Below, one piece after another: positions 1 through 5,906 of a stretch of 5,906 nt of DNA. Made by a program: the position numbers and the translations under genes. The DNA is taken from positions 1 through 5,906 of the forward strand of contig CALMBI010000162.1 of NCBI GenBank assembly GCA_937860115.1, in the 5' to 3' direction. The notes beneath the pieces are model-generated. The model worked only from the letters and a program-made list of their open reading frames with translations. It was not told the origin of the DNA and did no database searches. This DNA comes from an uncultured Arcobacter sp. (GTDB lineage: Bacteria; Campylobacterota; Campylobacteria; Campylobacterales; Arcobacteraceae). Position 1 is the stretch's first letter, and each line of letters opens with the position of its first letter.

Positions 1-100
1 CATGCCCCCTTATGTGATTACACAAGAGGAGATAATACGTGTTTTTGATGTTATTATAGAAGTTTTAGAAGTTTTAAAAAACCAGACAAAATATAGATAA
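1..100 (+). CDS. bioA: adenosylmethionine-8-amino-7-oxononanoate aminotransferase (BioA), C-terminal end only
   Basis: Partial gene entering from the left edge; codons start at base 2 and the TAA is at 98-100, leaving the last 32 residues. They begin MPPYVIT and continue as an acidic helix (QEEIIRVFDVIIEVLEVL) before the stop. An MPPY followed by I/V-I near the C-terminus is typical of BioA, for example the LMPPYII of the E. coli enzyme, after which the chain ends in one amphipathic helix as here. BioA is the PLP-dependent cytoplasmic enzyme that makes 7,8-diaminopelargonate in biotin synthesis. The PLP lysine and the rest of the fold lie outside the window, so the call rests on this short tail; another class III aminotransferase is possible. 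The ATG at 2-4 is the internal methionine of MPPY and not a start. The gene converges on the secretin remnant with an 18-bp gap. Confidence 0.75.
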   Translation, partial: MPPYVITQEEIIRVFDVIIEVLEVLKNQTKYR

Positions 101-105
101 ATTTT

Positions 106-125
106 AAAACAATGTTTTTTATTTT
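106..125 (+). terminator. possible weak terminator between convergent genes
   Basis: In the gap after bioA, AAAAC (106-110) can pair with GTTTT (114-118) around a 3-nt AAT loop, followed by a T-rich stretch running to 125. The stem is only five pairs with one G-C, so it is weak. Its place between two convergent reading frames is the main support. The T-tract favours the bioA direction. Confidence 0.25.
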
Positions 126-1271
126 TCACTTGGTACTTCAAATGGTAAGAGAGGTTTTTGTTTCTCTTGCATCAACTTTGTTTCATCTATAGATGATGTA
201 TCCACAATCTCAGGTGTGATAAAAAAGACGAGTTCATTGTTACTTTCTTGATAGTCTTTACTTCTAAAAAACCATCCAAGAAGAGGAATGTCACCTAAAA
301 ATGGGATCTTCCATTCATTTTTTACACCTTGATTATTGATAAGTCCACTTAAAATCACTGTGTGGTTATTTTTTATCATCACATTTGTTTCGATCGATTG
401 GGTTGAAAACCCTGGTAGATTTGATTTTACATCATTATTGACAGTTACAGATCCCCAATCTAGCTTTGAAGAGGTCGTAGCGATATTCAGTTCAATAAAT
501 TGATCATTGACAATCTTGCTTGCTAAAACATCTAAAACAATACCATATTCTCTTGGGATATATTCAGATGATGTCGTATCATTTGTAACAGAAGTTTTTT
601 GTATCAAAATCTCCCCACCTGAATAAAACTTCGCATGTTTATTTTCAGAAGTAAGAAGTATAGTCTCATCGATAACTTTAGCTATAGTTTGCCATTGAAG
701 TGAGTCCACCTGTTAGTGAAACGGCATTTGCCATCGTTGATTTCATAGAATCATCAAATAATGTAGTGCTTTGGGTATTGTTTTTATATCCCATCGCCCA
801 ATTATTTTTGATTGTTTCCCCTTTTGTATTATTTATAGAAACGATATAAAGTTTTAGTTTGATGAGTTTTTTTAATTCCTTCACAGTTGAAAAATCGATC
901 AGTTTTTTTCTGTATCGACTCCTGCTTTTGTAAGCACTTCGATGATTTTTTCTTTTTGATTTGCTGATTCTATCTCACCTTTGATAATGACACTATCTTC
1001 AGACTGTAAGATTTCTAAATTTGGATTTGATTCTTTGATTGTTTTGATGATACTTTGAAAATTTTTAACAACATCTACTGAGATGTTTTCCATTTCATTA
1101 TCACTAAAAGTAACTAAAATACTTCCATTTCCAAGTGATTTTCCTAAAATCTTAATCTCTTGAAAAGGGTTTTTTCATTGTTAATAAAAGCAACTTCTAG
1201 TTTTGAACTATCACTAATTGAGATATCTTGAATCTTTTTTTCAAATTTAAAGGATAGTTAGAAGAAAAAAC
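119..1271 (-). pseudogene. CpaC/RcpA-type pilus secretin, broken by several frameshifts and lacking a start codon
   Basis: Outer-membrane secretins form the ring through which type II secretion, type IV pilus and Tad/Flp pilus systems pass. Five frame segments read in family order. Bases 1271-1090 give a pilus-formation N-terminal domain (KIQDISISDSSKLEVAF, then LGKSLGNGSILVTFSDNE). Bases 1090-910 give a BON-like domain (LEILQSEDSVIIKGEI, ANQKEKIIEVLTKAGV). Bases 900-780 give the strand KLKLYIVSINNTKGETIKNN typical of the secretin N-lobe. Bases 660-165 give the secretin domain with FYSGGEILI, NHTVILSGLINNQ, IPFLGDIPLLGWFF and NELVFFITPEIV; TAA at 119-121. Frame changes fall at A-tracts (coding strand) 1241-1235, 1175-1170 and 909-903, each repaired by one extra A, and at about 709-684, where an indel or a short deletion is needed. 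No ATG, GTG or TTG with a Shine-Dalgarno precedes the first domain, and no intact signal peptide is visible. Reconstructed length is about 380 residues. It follows murA on the same strand with essentially no gap. No pilus ATPase or other partner gene is in the window. The family call is firm; whether the breaks are biological or sequencing errors is not settled. Confidence 0.85.
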
Positions 1272-1273
1272 GA

Positions 1274-2539
1274 TTACTCTTTTTCTCTTACTATATCTGC
1301 TCCAAGAAGTGTAAGTTTCTCTTCAAGTCTATCATATCCTCTATCAAGGTGATAAATTCTATGGACTTTTGTTTCACCTTCAGCTACAAGTGCAGCTAAA
1401 ACAAGTGCACTACTAGCTCGTAAATCTGTTGCCATCACATCTGTACCAAAAAGTTCGTTTGGAGTACCTACAACAGTCGCTACTGTTCCATTAAGAGTGA
1501 TATTTGCTCCCATTCTTAAAAGTTCACTCACGTGCATAAATCTATTTTCAAAGAGTTTCTCATCAATAATACTTACTCCATCTGCTACCGTACAAAGAGC
1601 CATGAACTGAGCTTGCATATCTGTTGGAAACCCAGGATATTCTGTAGTAGTGATATGGATTGGTTTTATTTTATTAGCTGGCGTTAGAGTAACGCTATTT
1701 TCACCTCTTTGGATTCCAAATCCCATCTCTTGGAGTTTTACAAGCATCGCTTCAAGGTGTTTTGGGATCACATTTGTGATTGTTAAAGTGCTATTTGTGA
1801 TAGCGCCAGCACACAGATATGTTCCAGCTTCTATTCTATCTGGGATAACTGCAAATGGTTTAAACTCTAAAAGTTTTCCACCGTTTCCTACGATCTCTAT
1901 TGTATTTGTACCAATCCCTGTGATTTCAACTCCTGCATCTCTTAGTACTTCACAAAGTTGTACTACTTCTGGCTCTTTTGCAGCGTTTATGATGGTAGTG
2001 TTTCCTTTTGCTAACGCAGCTGCCATAACAATATTTTCAGTACCCCCAACAGTGATCTTGTCAAATACGATTGTTGTTCCAGTAAGTCCATTTGGTGCTG
2101 TTGCTTTGATATATCCAGCTTTTATCTCTATAACTGCACCCATAGCTTCAAGAGCTTTCAGATGTAAATCAACTGGTCTTTGACCAATAGCACATCCACC
2201 TGGAAGTGAAACTTCACAATGACCAAATCTCGCAAGTAATGGACCAAGTACTAAAATAGAGGCTCTCATCGTTTTTACGATCTCATACGTTGCTTGTGTT
2301 TTATTTAAGCTTGTTGTATTGATCGTGATATCATTTATCTTGTGATCAAATGTAGCTCCAAGCATTCTTAAAAGTTTAAGGAGAGTTTTTATGTCGACAA
2401 CATTTGGTAGATTGGAGATCATTACATTATTTGAAGCTAGGATTGTAGCTGCTAAAAGTGGAAGTGCGGCATTTTTTGCACCAGTGATCTCAATCGATCC
2501 TTCAATCTTTTTTGTACCATTAATTTTTAAAAAATCCAT
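1274..2539 (-). CDS. murA: UDP-N-acetylglucosamine 1-carboxyvinyltransferase (MurA)
   Basis: Cytoplasmic enzyme that transfers enolpyruvate from PEP to UDP-GlcNAc, the first committed step of peptidoglycan synthesis. The 421 residues match the usual length (about 419 in E. coli). Visible landmarks are the substrate-binding Lys22-Asn23 in ITGAKNAALPLLAA, the RASILVLGPLLARFG stretch at 92-105, the catalytic-loop Cys116 in LPGGCAIGQRPVDLHL, Asp307 in YPGFPTDMQAQF (the conserved general acid/base), Arg374 in TDLRASSALV, and Arg400 in HLDRGYDRLEEKL. Cys116 is the residue alkylated by fosfomycin, so the sequence predicts the ordinary sensitive form and not the Asp variant of resistant taxa. The start is supported by the standard N-terminus MDFLKINGTKKIEGSIEITG and a Shine-Dalgarno at 2550-2555. 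It begins 22 bp after pepD stops on the same strand, so it is probably in the pepD transcript. The frame is complete; the secretin remnant follows immediately. Confidence 0.97.
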   Translation of the reverse strand: MDFLKINGTKKIEGSIEITGAKNAALPLLAATILASNNVMISNLPNVVDIKTLLKLLRMLGATFDHKINDITINTTSLNKTQATYEIVKTMRASILVLGPLLARFGHCEVSLPGGCAIGQRPVDLHLKALEAMGAVIEIKAGYIKATAPNGLTGTTIVFDKITVGGTENIVMAAALAKGNTTIINAAKEPEVVQLCEVLRDAGVEITGIGTNTIEIVGNGGKLLEFKPFAVIPDRIEAGTYLCAGAITNSTLTITNVIPKHLEAMLVKLQEMGFGIQRGENSVTLTPANKIKPIHITTTEYPGFPTDMQAQFMALCTVADGVSIIDEKLFENRFMHVSELLRMGANITLNGTVATVVGTPNELFGTDVMATDLRASSALVLAALVAEGETKVHRIYHLDRGYDRLEEKLTLLGADIVREKE

Positions 2540-2549
2540 TTATTCATAT

Positions 2550-2555
2550 TCCTTT
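2550..2555 (-). promoter_or_regulatory. murA ribosome binding site in the pepD-murA gap
   Basis: AAAGGA on the minus strand, 10 nt before the murA ATG and inside the 22-bp gap after the pepD stop. No separate TATAAT-like box is obvious in that gap, which fits co-transcription with pepD. Confidence 0.6.
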
Positions 2556-2561
2556 GTTAAT

Positions 2562-3848
2562 TTAGTTATTTATTGTTTGTATAATCTCTTGCAACACTGT
2601 ATAGACTCTTTTGACAGAGGTTATTTCACATTTTTCTCTATCTCCATGAGGAAAATAGATGTTTGGTCCAATTGATGTTATTAACATATTTGGATATTTG
2701 TCTTTAAAAATAGCACATTCAAGCCCAGCGTGTACCGCTTCAAAAGAGCTCTCAGGGTTATGCTTTTTATAGATATCTAAAACAGTTTTAGAAAAATCAT
2801 TAATATCTGGTTTCCAAGCTGGATATTTACCATTTGTAGATAGCTCAAATCCAAAACTTTTTAATTCTGCTACTGTAAAATTTTTGATTTTTTCTAATTC
2901 TACATTATCCATACTTCTAGCACTTAGCGAGATTTTGATCCCATCATGTGTTGTATTGATAATAGATAAATTGATTGAAGTTTTAGGAATATGAAGTGTT
3001 TCATCAAAATCCCTTACACCATTTTGAAAATTGGCTAGAAATTGAATGATATTACTATCTAATTTTTTATAGTGTTCACTTCTACCCTCAATCTCTTTAA
3101 TGGTCATATTTTCATGTGAACTAATCGGAGTTTGAGAGGATGCGATGATCGCTTTTGCTTTTTTTGGAATAGAATTGATTCTCTCGCCACCAAAAAAATC
3201 TATCAGATCACCATCACAATCGTAGATTGTTTTTGCTATTAATTTTAAAGCATTTGGAATATTTTTGTTTATATCAACACCGCTATGTCCACCTGGAAGA
3301 TTTGATATCGATATCTCATAAAGTGTTTTATCTTGATCATTTGGTACTATTGATGAACTATCTATTGTAGCAAAAATATCGATTCCACCAGCACAACCGA
3401 TGCAGATTCGTCCTTCCTCTTCACTATCAAGATTAAGCATATATTTTGCTTTTAAAGGAAGATCTAGATGATTAGCCCCAATAAGTCCTATCTCTTCATC
3501 ACTTGTAAATAAAAACTCACAATTGATCCCATCAGCCATAAGAGCCAACATATAAGCACACCCAATCCCATTATCAGCGCCTAATGTGGAATCAAGGGCA
3601 TGGAGATAGCCATCTTTTTCTACTATTGTTGGAATTTTTCCATCTTCTAAACAAACAATATCATAGTGAGATTGTAAACATATAGTTGGAATGAGATCTT
3701 CTTTATAGCATAAAATATTTTTTGCTTCATCAACTTTGCAAATATAATTGTATTTTAAACTAAATGCAACGATGTAATCTATAAATGGTTTGTGTGTTCC
3801 ACTACATCTTGGAATTTGTGTAATCTCTTTAAATGTTTCTATAATCAT
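2562..3848 (-). CDS. pepD: aminoacyl-histidine dipeptidase (PepD), M20 metallopeptidase
   Basis: Cytoplasmic two-zinc dipeptidase of the M20 family, known in E. coli for cutting Xaa-His dipeptides such as carnosine. At 428 residues it is shorter than E. coli PepD (485). The metal-site set is complete: His61 and Asp63 in LQSHYDIVC, bridging Asp92 in STLGADNGIG, the catalytic Glu118 and metal ligand Glu119 in FTSDEEIGLIGA, Asp141 in NLDSEEEG, and His401 in IYFPHGD. His188 in LPGGHSG belongs to the lid/dimerisation domain (about 180-330). NLDSEEEGRICIGCAGG and AVHAGLECAIF closely resemble E. coli PepD and separate it from PepT, DapE and CPG2 relatives. The N-terminus (FKEITQIPRCSGTHKPFIDYI) aligns with the family helix that opens the catalytic domain, so the ATG at 3848 is well supported despite the absence of a Shine-Dalgarno. 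It heads the minus-strand run pepD-murA. Exact substrate preference cannot be read from sequence. Confidence 0.93.
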   Translation of the reverse strand: MIIETFKEITQIPRCSGTHKPFIDYIVAFSLKYNYICKVDEAKNILCYKEDLIPTICLQSHYDIVCLEDGKIPTIVEKDGYLHALDSTLGADNGIGCAYMLALMADGINCEFLFTSDEEIGLIGANHLDLPLKAKYMLNLDSEEEGRICIGCAGGIDIFATIDSSSIVPNDQDKTLYEISISNLPGGHSGVDINKNIPNALKLIAKTIYDCDGDLIDFFGGERINSIPKKAKAIIASSQTPISSHENMTIKEIEGRSEHYKKLDSNIIQFLANFQNGVRDFDETLHIPKTSINLSIINTTHDGIKISLSARSMDNVELEKIKNFTVAELKSFGFELSTNGKYPAWKPDINDFSKTVLDIYKKHNPESSFEAVHAGLECAIFKDKYPNMLITSIGPNIYFPHGDREKCEITSVKRVYTVLQEIIQTINN

Positions 3849-3855
3849 GGGCAGG

Positions 3856-3861
3856 ATTATA
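3856..3861 (-). promoter_or_regulatory. pepD promoter -10 box, implying a leaderless or near-leaderless mRNA
   Basis: Perfect TATAAT on the minus strand, preceded by a T-rich stretch as in Campylobacterota sigma-70 promoters, with no good -35 at the usual spacing. Only CCTGCCC (7 nt) separates it from the pepD ATG, so transcription should begin at the ATG or one base before it. The sequence just upstream of the ATG has no purine-rich ribosome site, which agrees with a leaderless start. A promoter further upstream in the 123-bp gap is not excluded. Confidence 0.6.
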
Positions 3862-3930
3862 TCTAAATGAAGTTTAATAAAGATGATTAATTTTTTCTTA
3901 TCTAAATGGGAGATTTTAGAAGCTTTTTGA

Positions 3931-3936
3931 TAGAAT
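3931..3936 (+). promoter_or_regulatory. aroB promoter -10 box
   Basis: TAGAAT preceded by TTTTTGA, the T-rich plus extended -10 layout common in Campylobacterota sigma-70 promoters; no TTGACA-like -35 is seen. It predicts a start near 3943 and a leader of about 29 nt before aroB. It sits in the divergent gap shared with the pepD promoter, about 70 bp from it. Confidence 0.5.
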
Positions 3937-3971
3937 AAATATCTTTAAAATTTTTCACATAGGTACTTAAA

Positions 3972-5009
3972 ATGACAGTAAATATATCTTTACCAGATTG
4001 CTCATATAATATCAACATAGACTCACTTAAAACAATTCAAAAAAACGCAAAAGTGGTAGTAGTTACAAACCCAACTGTTGCTGGCTTTCATCTTCCATAT
4101 CTTTTAGACAAAATAGAAGCTAAAGAGGTGAGTGTAGTAACAATCCCAGATGGGGAGCAATACAAAACAATGGATACAATATTAGAGATTTTAGATCATT
4201 GTTTTGCTCATAAACTCAATCGTAGTTCACTTTTAATCGCTTTTGGTGGTGGAGTTATAGGGGATATGACAGGGTTTGCTGCAAGTATCTATCAAAGGGG
4301 AATCGATTTTATCCAAGTACCAACAACACTTCTTTCTCAAGTAGATGCAAGTGTTGGTGGGAAAACGGGAATCAATAACAAATATGGAAAAAATCTTATA
4401 GGAGCTTTTCATCAGCCTATTGAAGTAAATATTGACCCATATTTTCTAAGAACTTTACCAAAAAGAGAGTTTGGGGCTGGAGTTGCAGAGATTATCAAAA
4501 TGGCTGTGTGTTTCAATAAAGATTTTTTTGTTTGGTTAGAAAATAATCGACTTGATAGTGAAGCAAATATTGCAATTGGTATAGAAAAATCTGTTCAAAC
4601 AAAAGCTTGGGTTGTAGGACAAGATGAAAAAGAACAGGGGATTCGAGCAGCACTTAATTATGGACATACTTTTGGACATGTGATAGAAAATGAGACAAAA
4701 TATGAAAAGTATCTTCATGGGGAAGCAGTTGGAATAGGAATGGTGATGGCAAATAATTTGGCCGTAAAAATTGGGCTTATGACGCAAGATGAAGCTGATA
4801 GAATCAAAAATCTTCTTGATAGTTATGAAATCCCAACAACTTATGAGATACAAGATGTGGAAGATTTTTATAATCACTTTTTCCTAGATAAAAAATCACT
4901 TGATGATAAGATTAAGTTTATAGTACCTGTTGGGATAGGGGATTGTAAAATCACTGATGAGATTAAAAAAGAGGATGTTGTTGAAGTACTAAAAGGATTT
5001 ACACGATGA
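3972..5009 (+). CDS. aroB: 3-dehydroquinate synthase (AroB)
   Basis: NAD- and Zn-dependent cytoplasmic enzyme that cyclises DAHP to 3-dehydroquinate, step two of the shikimate pathway. It has 345 residues, a normal length. Landmarks are PDGEQYKT (59-66), the NAD-binding loop GGGVIGDMTGFAAS (92-105), VPTTLLSQVDASVGGKTGIN (116-135, Lys131), KNLIGAFHQP (140-149), the Zn ligand Glu173 with Lys176 in AEIIK, the Zn ligands His232 in NYGHTFGH and His249 in LHGEAVGIGM, and late lysines in LDKKSLDDKIKF. All expected active-site residues are present, so it should be active. The ATG at 3972 gives a normal N-terminus; its ribosome site is weak (ATAGG, 8 nt upstream). The stop overlaps the next start as ATGA, indicating a two-gene or longer operon with translational coupling. 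Confidence 0.98.
   Translation: MTVNISLPDCSYNINIDSLKTIQKNAKVVVVTNPTVAGFHLPYLLDKIEAKEVSVVTIPDGEQYKTMDTILEILDHCFAHKLNRSSLLIAFGGGVIGDMTGFAASIYQRGIDFIQVPTTLLSQVDASVGGKTGINNKYGKNLIGAFHQPIEVNIDPYFLRTLPKREFGAGVAEIIKMAVCFNKDFFVWLENNRLDSEANIAIGIEKSVQTKAWVVGQDEKEQGIRAALNYGHTFGHVIENETKYEKYLHGEAVGIGMVMANNLAVKIGLMTQDEADRIKNLLDSYEIPTTYEIQDVEDFYNHFFLDKKSLDDKIKFIVPVGIGDCKITDEIKKEDVVEVLKGFTR
4992..4997 (+). promoter_or_regulatory. ribosome binding site for the gene at 5006, inside the aroB 3' end
   Basis: AAAGGA, 8 nt before the ATG at 5006 and inside the aroB reading frame. Its position fixes the downstream start and supports co-translation from the aroB message. Confidence 0.65.
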
Positions 5010-5906
5010 AATTATTACAATTCATTTTTGTAGTTTTTCTTGGCTATAGTGTTTTGTATGGTGACAATAATGTAACAGTTCAACCAAAACAAAAAGTTAT
5101 TCATAAAGAGTTAACACAAGAAGATCGCCTTTTGGTTGATAATTTGATCAAAAGTCTTAAATCTATCAATGAAAACCTCAAATCAAATCTTCTTGTTAAA
5201 AGATATAATAATTATCTGACTTATAGAGATATCGAGCGGGAGTTAGAACAAACAAAAATAGATGCAAAAAAATATAGTGAATGGGACGGTGTAAAGTATA
5301 AAGAACTTTCATATCAACTAACAAATAAGATCAAAATTAAAGAAAATGAGTTAGCACTTATTAGCGAATATAAAGATTCACCTATTGGGCAAATGATCAA
5401 ACCTAAAGATATAGAATCAATCCCAATAATTTCAAATCCTTTTAATATTATAGAAGGATACTCATTTATTCAAATATTAGAAAAAAATGTGAAAACCTAC
5501 AAAGAAACAAGCAATGATGTTAATGATCTTGTAAAAATACTTCTTGAAGAGATGGGAATCTATAAGCAAATTTCTGAGATAGATCCAAATAATAGTATTT
5601 TAGAATCTATGGCGAGTGCACAAAAAAGAATGAATGACTTTACAATGGTGTCTGATATTGTATCAACAACAAGTGAGGTGTATAGTAGAAAAGTAGATCA
5701 GTTAAAACAAGAGGCTAATGATAAAATCACAAATGAGATCCATAGAAGTTTAAAATTATCAGTGATTATTTTACTTTTAATTGCTATTTCTGTTGGAATC
5801 AAAATGGCACTTAAAAAATATATTAAAGATGATGATTCCCTTTATACTTCAAATAAGTTGATCAATTTTTTACTTATTTTTATTATTTTGATTATTTTTC
5901 TTTTTT
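5006..5906 (+). CDS. probable MscS-family mechanosensitive channel, N-terminal part, cut by the window edge
   Basis: Open from ATG at 5006 to the window end, 300 codons without a stop. Residues 1-19 (MKLLQFIFVVFLGYSVLYG) form a Sec signal peptide, with likely cleavage before DNN. Residues about 20-245 are hydrophilic, charged and largely helical, with coiled-coil-like stretches at about 35-130 and 205-245; this part should be periplasmic. A conserved-looking NPFNIIEGYSFIQILEKN lies at 144-161. A first transmembrane helix is at about 249-268 (LSVIILLLIAISVGIKMAL), followed by the charged loop KKYIKDDDS, and a second begins at 285 (LINFLLIFIIILIIFLF) and runs off the edge. The MscS pore helix and beta domain are not in the window. 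The channel call rests on this layout, which resembles the large MscS-like proteins with a periplasmic N-terminal region, and on the aroB-then-channel order I know from Campylobacter and relatives. The ATGA overlap with aroB indicates co-expression. Another multi-span envelope protein remains possible. Confidence 0.7.
   Translation, partial: MKLLQFIFVVFLGYSVLYGDNNVTVQPKQKVIHKELTQEDRLLVDNLIKSLKSINENLKSNLLVKRYNNYLTYRDIERELEQTKIDAKKYSEWDGVKYKELSYQLTNKIKIKENELALISEYKDSPIGQMIKPKDIESIPIISNPFNIIEGYSFIQILEKNVKTYKETSNDVNDLVKILLEEMGIYKQISEIDPNNSILESMASAQKRMNDFTMVSDIVSTTSEVYSRKVDQLKQEANDKITNEIHRSLKLSVIILLLIAISVGIKMALKKYIKDDDSLYTSNKLINFLLIFIILIIFLF

Noticed and set aside
119..709. A short stand-alone secretin starting at GTG 709
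   Set aside because: It would lack a signal peptide and the N-terminal domains that are encoded just upstream in other frames, and no ribosome site precedes it.
678..1093. Two small separate hypothetical genes (899-1093 and 678-884)
   Set aside because: Each is a segment of the secretin pseudogene: adding one A at 903-909 joins them into one continuous protein, and neither has its own ribosome site.
1650..2183. 177-codon open frame on the + strand inside murA
   Set aside because: It lies fully antisense to a complete, well-conserved murA and has no recognisable domain; it is a shadow of the real frame.
2391..2675. 94-codon + strand frame across the murA start and pepD end
   Set aside because: Antisense to two confident genes and the gap between them, with no family resemblance; a shadow.
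3849..3971. Possible small RNA or riboswitch in the divergent gap
   Set aside because: The 123 bp are very AT-rich, with two promoter boxes and no stable paired structure that I can see.
4536..4877. 113-codon minus-strand frame inside aroB
   Set aside because: Antisense to intact aroB; the Phe/Ile/Cys-rich composition is what reverse-reading AT-rich codons gives.
1..5906. A new defence, mobile or secretion system
   Set aside because: All intact genes are recognisable housekeeping or envelope genes, and there are no repeats, transposase, integrase, attachment site or CRISPR array. The only secretion-related gene is broken and alone.

Overview
The window looks like ordinary chromosome of a low-GC member of the Campylobacterota (Sulfurimonas/Arcobacter/Campylobacter type). 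The grounds are AT-rich codon use (many AAA, TTA, ATA and AAT codons), promoters that consist of a T-rich stretch plus a TATAAT-like -10 with no clear -35, and aroB followed directly by a membrane protein of mechanosensitive-channel type, an order I know from Campylobacter and relatives. I cannot name the genus from this sequence.

Layout, left to right. Positions 1-100 (+) hold the last 32 codons of bioA (biotin synthesis). Converging on it, a minus-strand run reads from right to left: pepD (3848-2562, an M20 family aminoacyl-histidine dipeptidase), murA (2539-1274, first committed step of peptidoglycan synthesis), then a broken secretin gene of the CpaC/RcpA type (about 1271-119). The 123-bp gap at 3849-3971 carries divergent promoters. 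To its right, on the + strand, lie aroB (3972-5009, shikimate pathway) and, overlapping it by 4 bases, a gene at 5006 that leaves the window after 300 codons. That gene encodes an exported, coiled-coil-rich protein with the first transmembrane segments of a probable MscS-family channel.

Functionally this is housekeeping: peptidoglycan precursor synthesis (MurA), peptide turnover (PepD), aromatic amino acid precursors (AroB), biotin (BioA) and envelope tension sensing (the channel). The secretin is the one unusual item. Its domains (pilus-formation N-terminal domain, BON-like domain, N-lobe, secretin barrel) can be followed in the right order across five reading-frame segments. At least three of the breaks are each repaired by one extra A in a coding-strand A-tract. 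The start codon is missing. The neighbouring genes are intact although they also contain 7-base homopolymers, so real decay seems more likely than general sequencing error, but this is not proven.

I see no RNA gene, CRISPR array, insertion sequence or phage element, and no convincing new multi-gene system. The points most worth checking are the decayed orphan secretin and a probable leaderless pepD transcript, where a perfect TATAAT ends 7 nt before the ATG.
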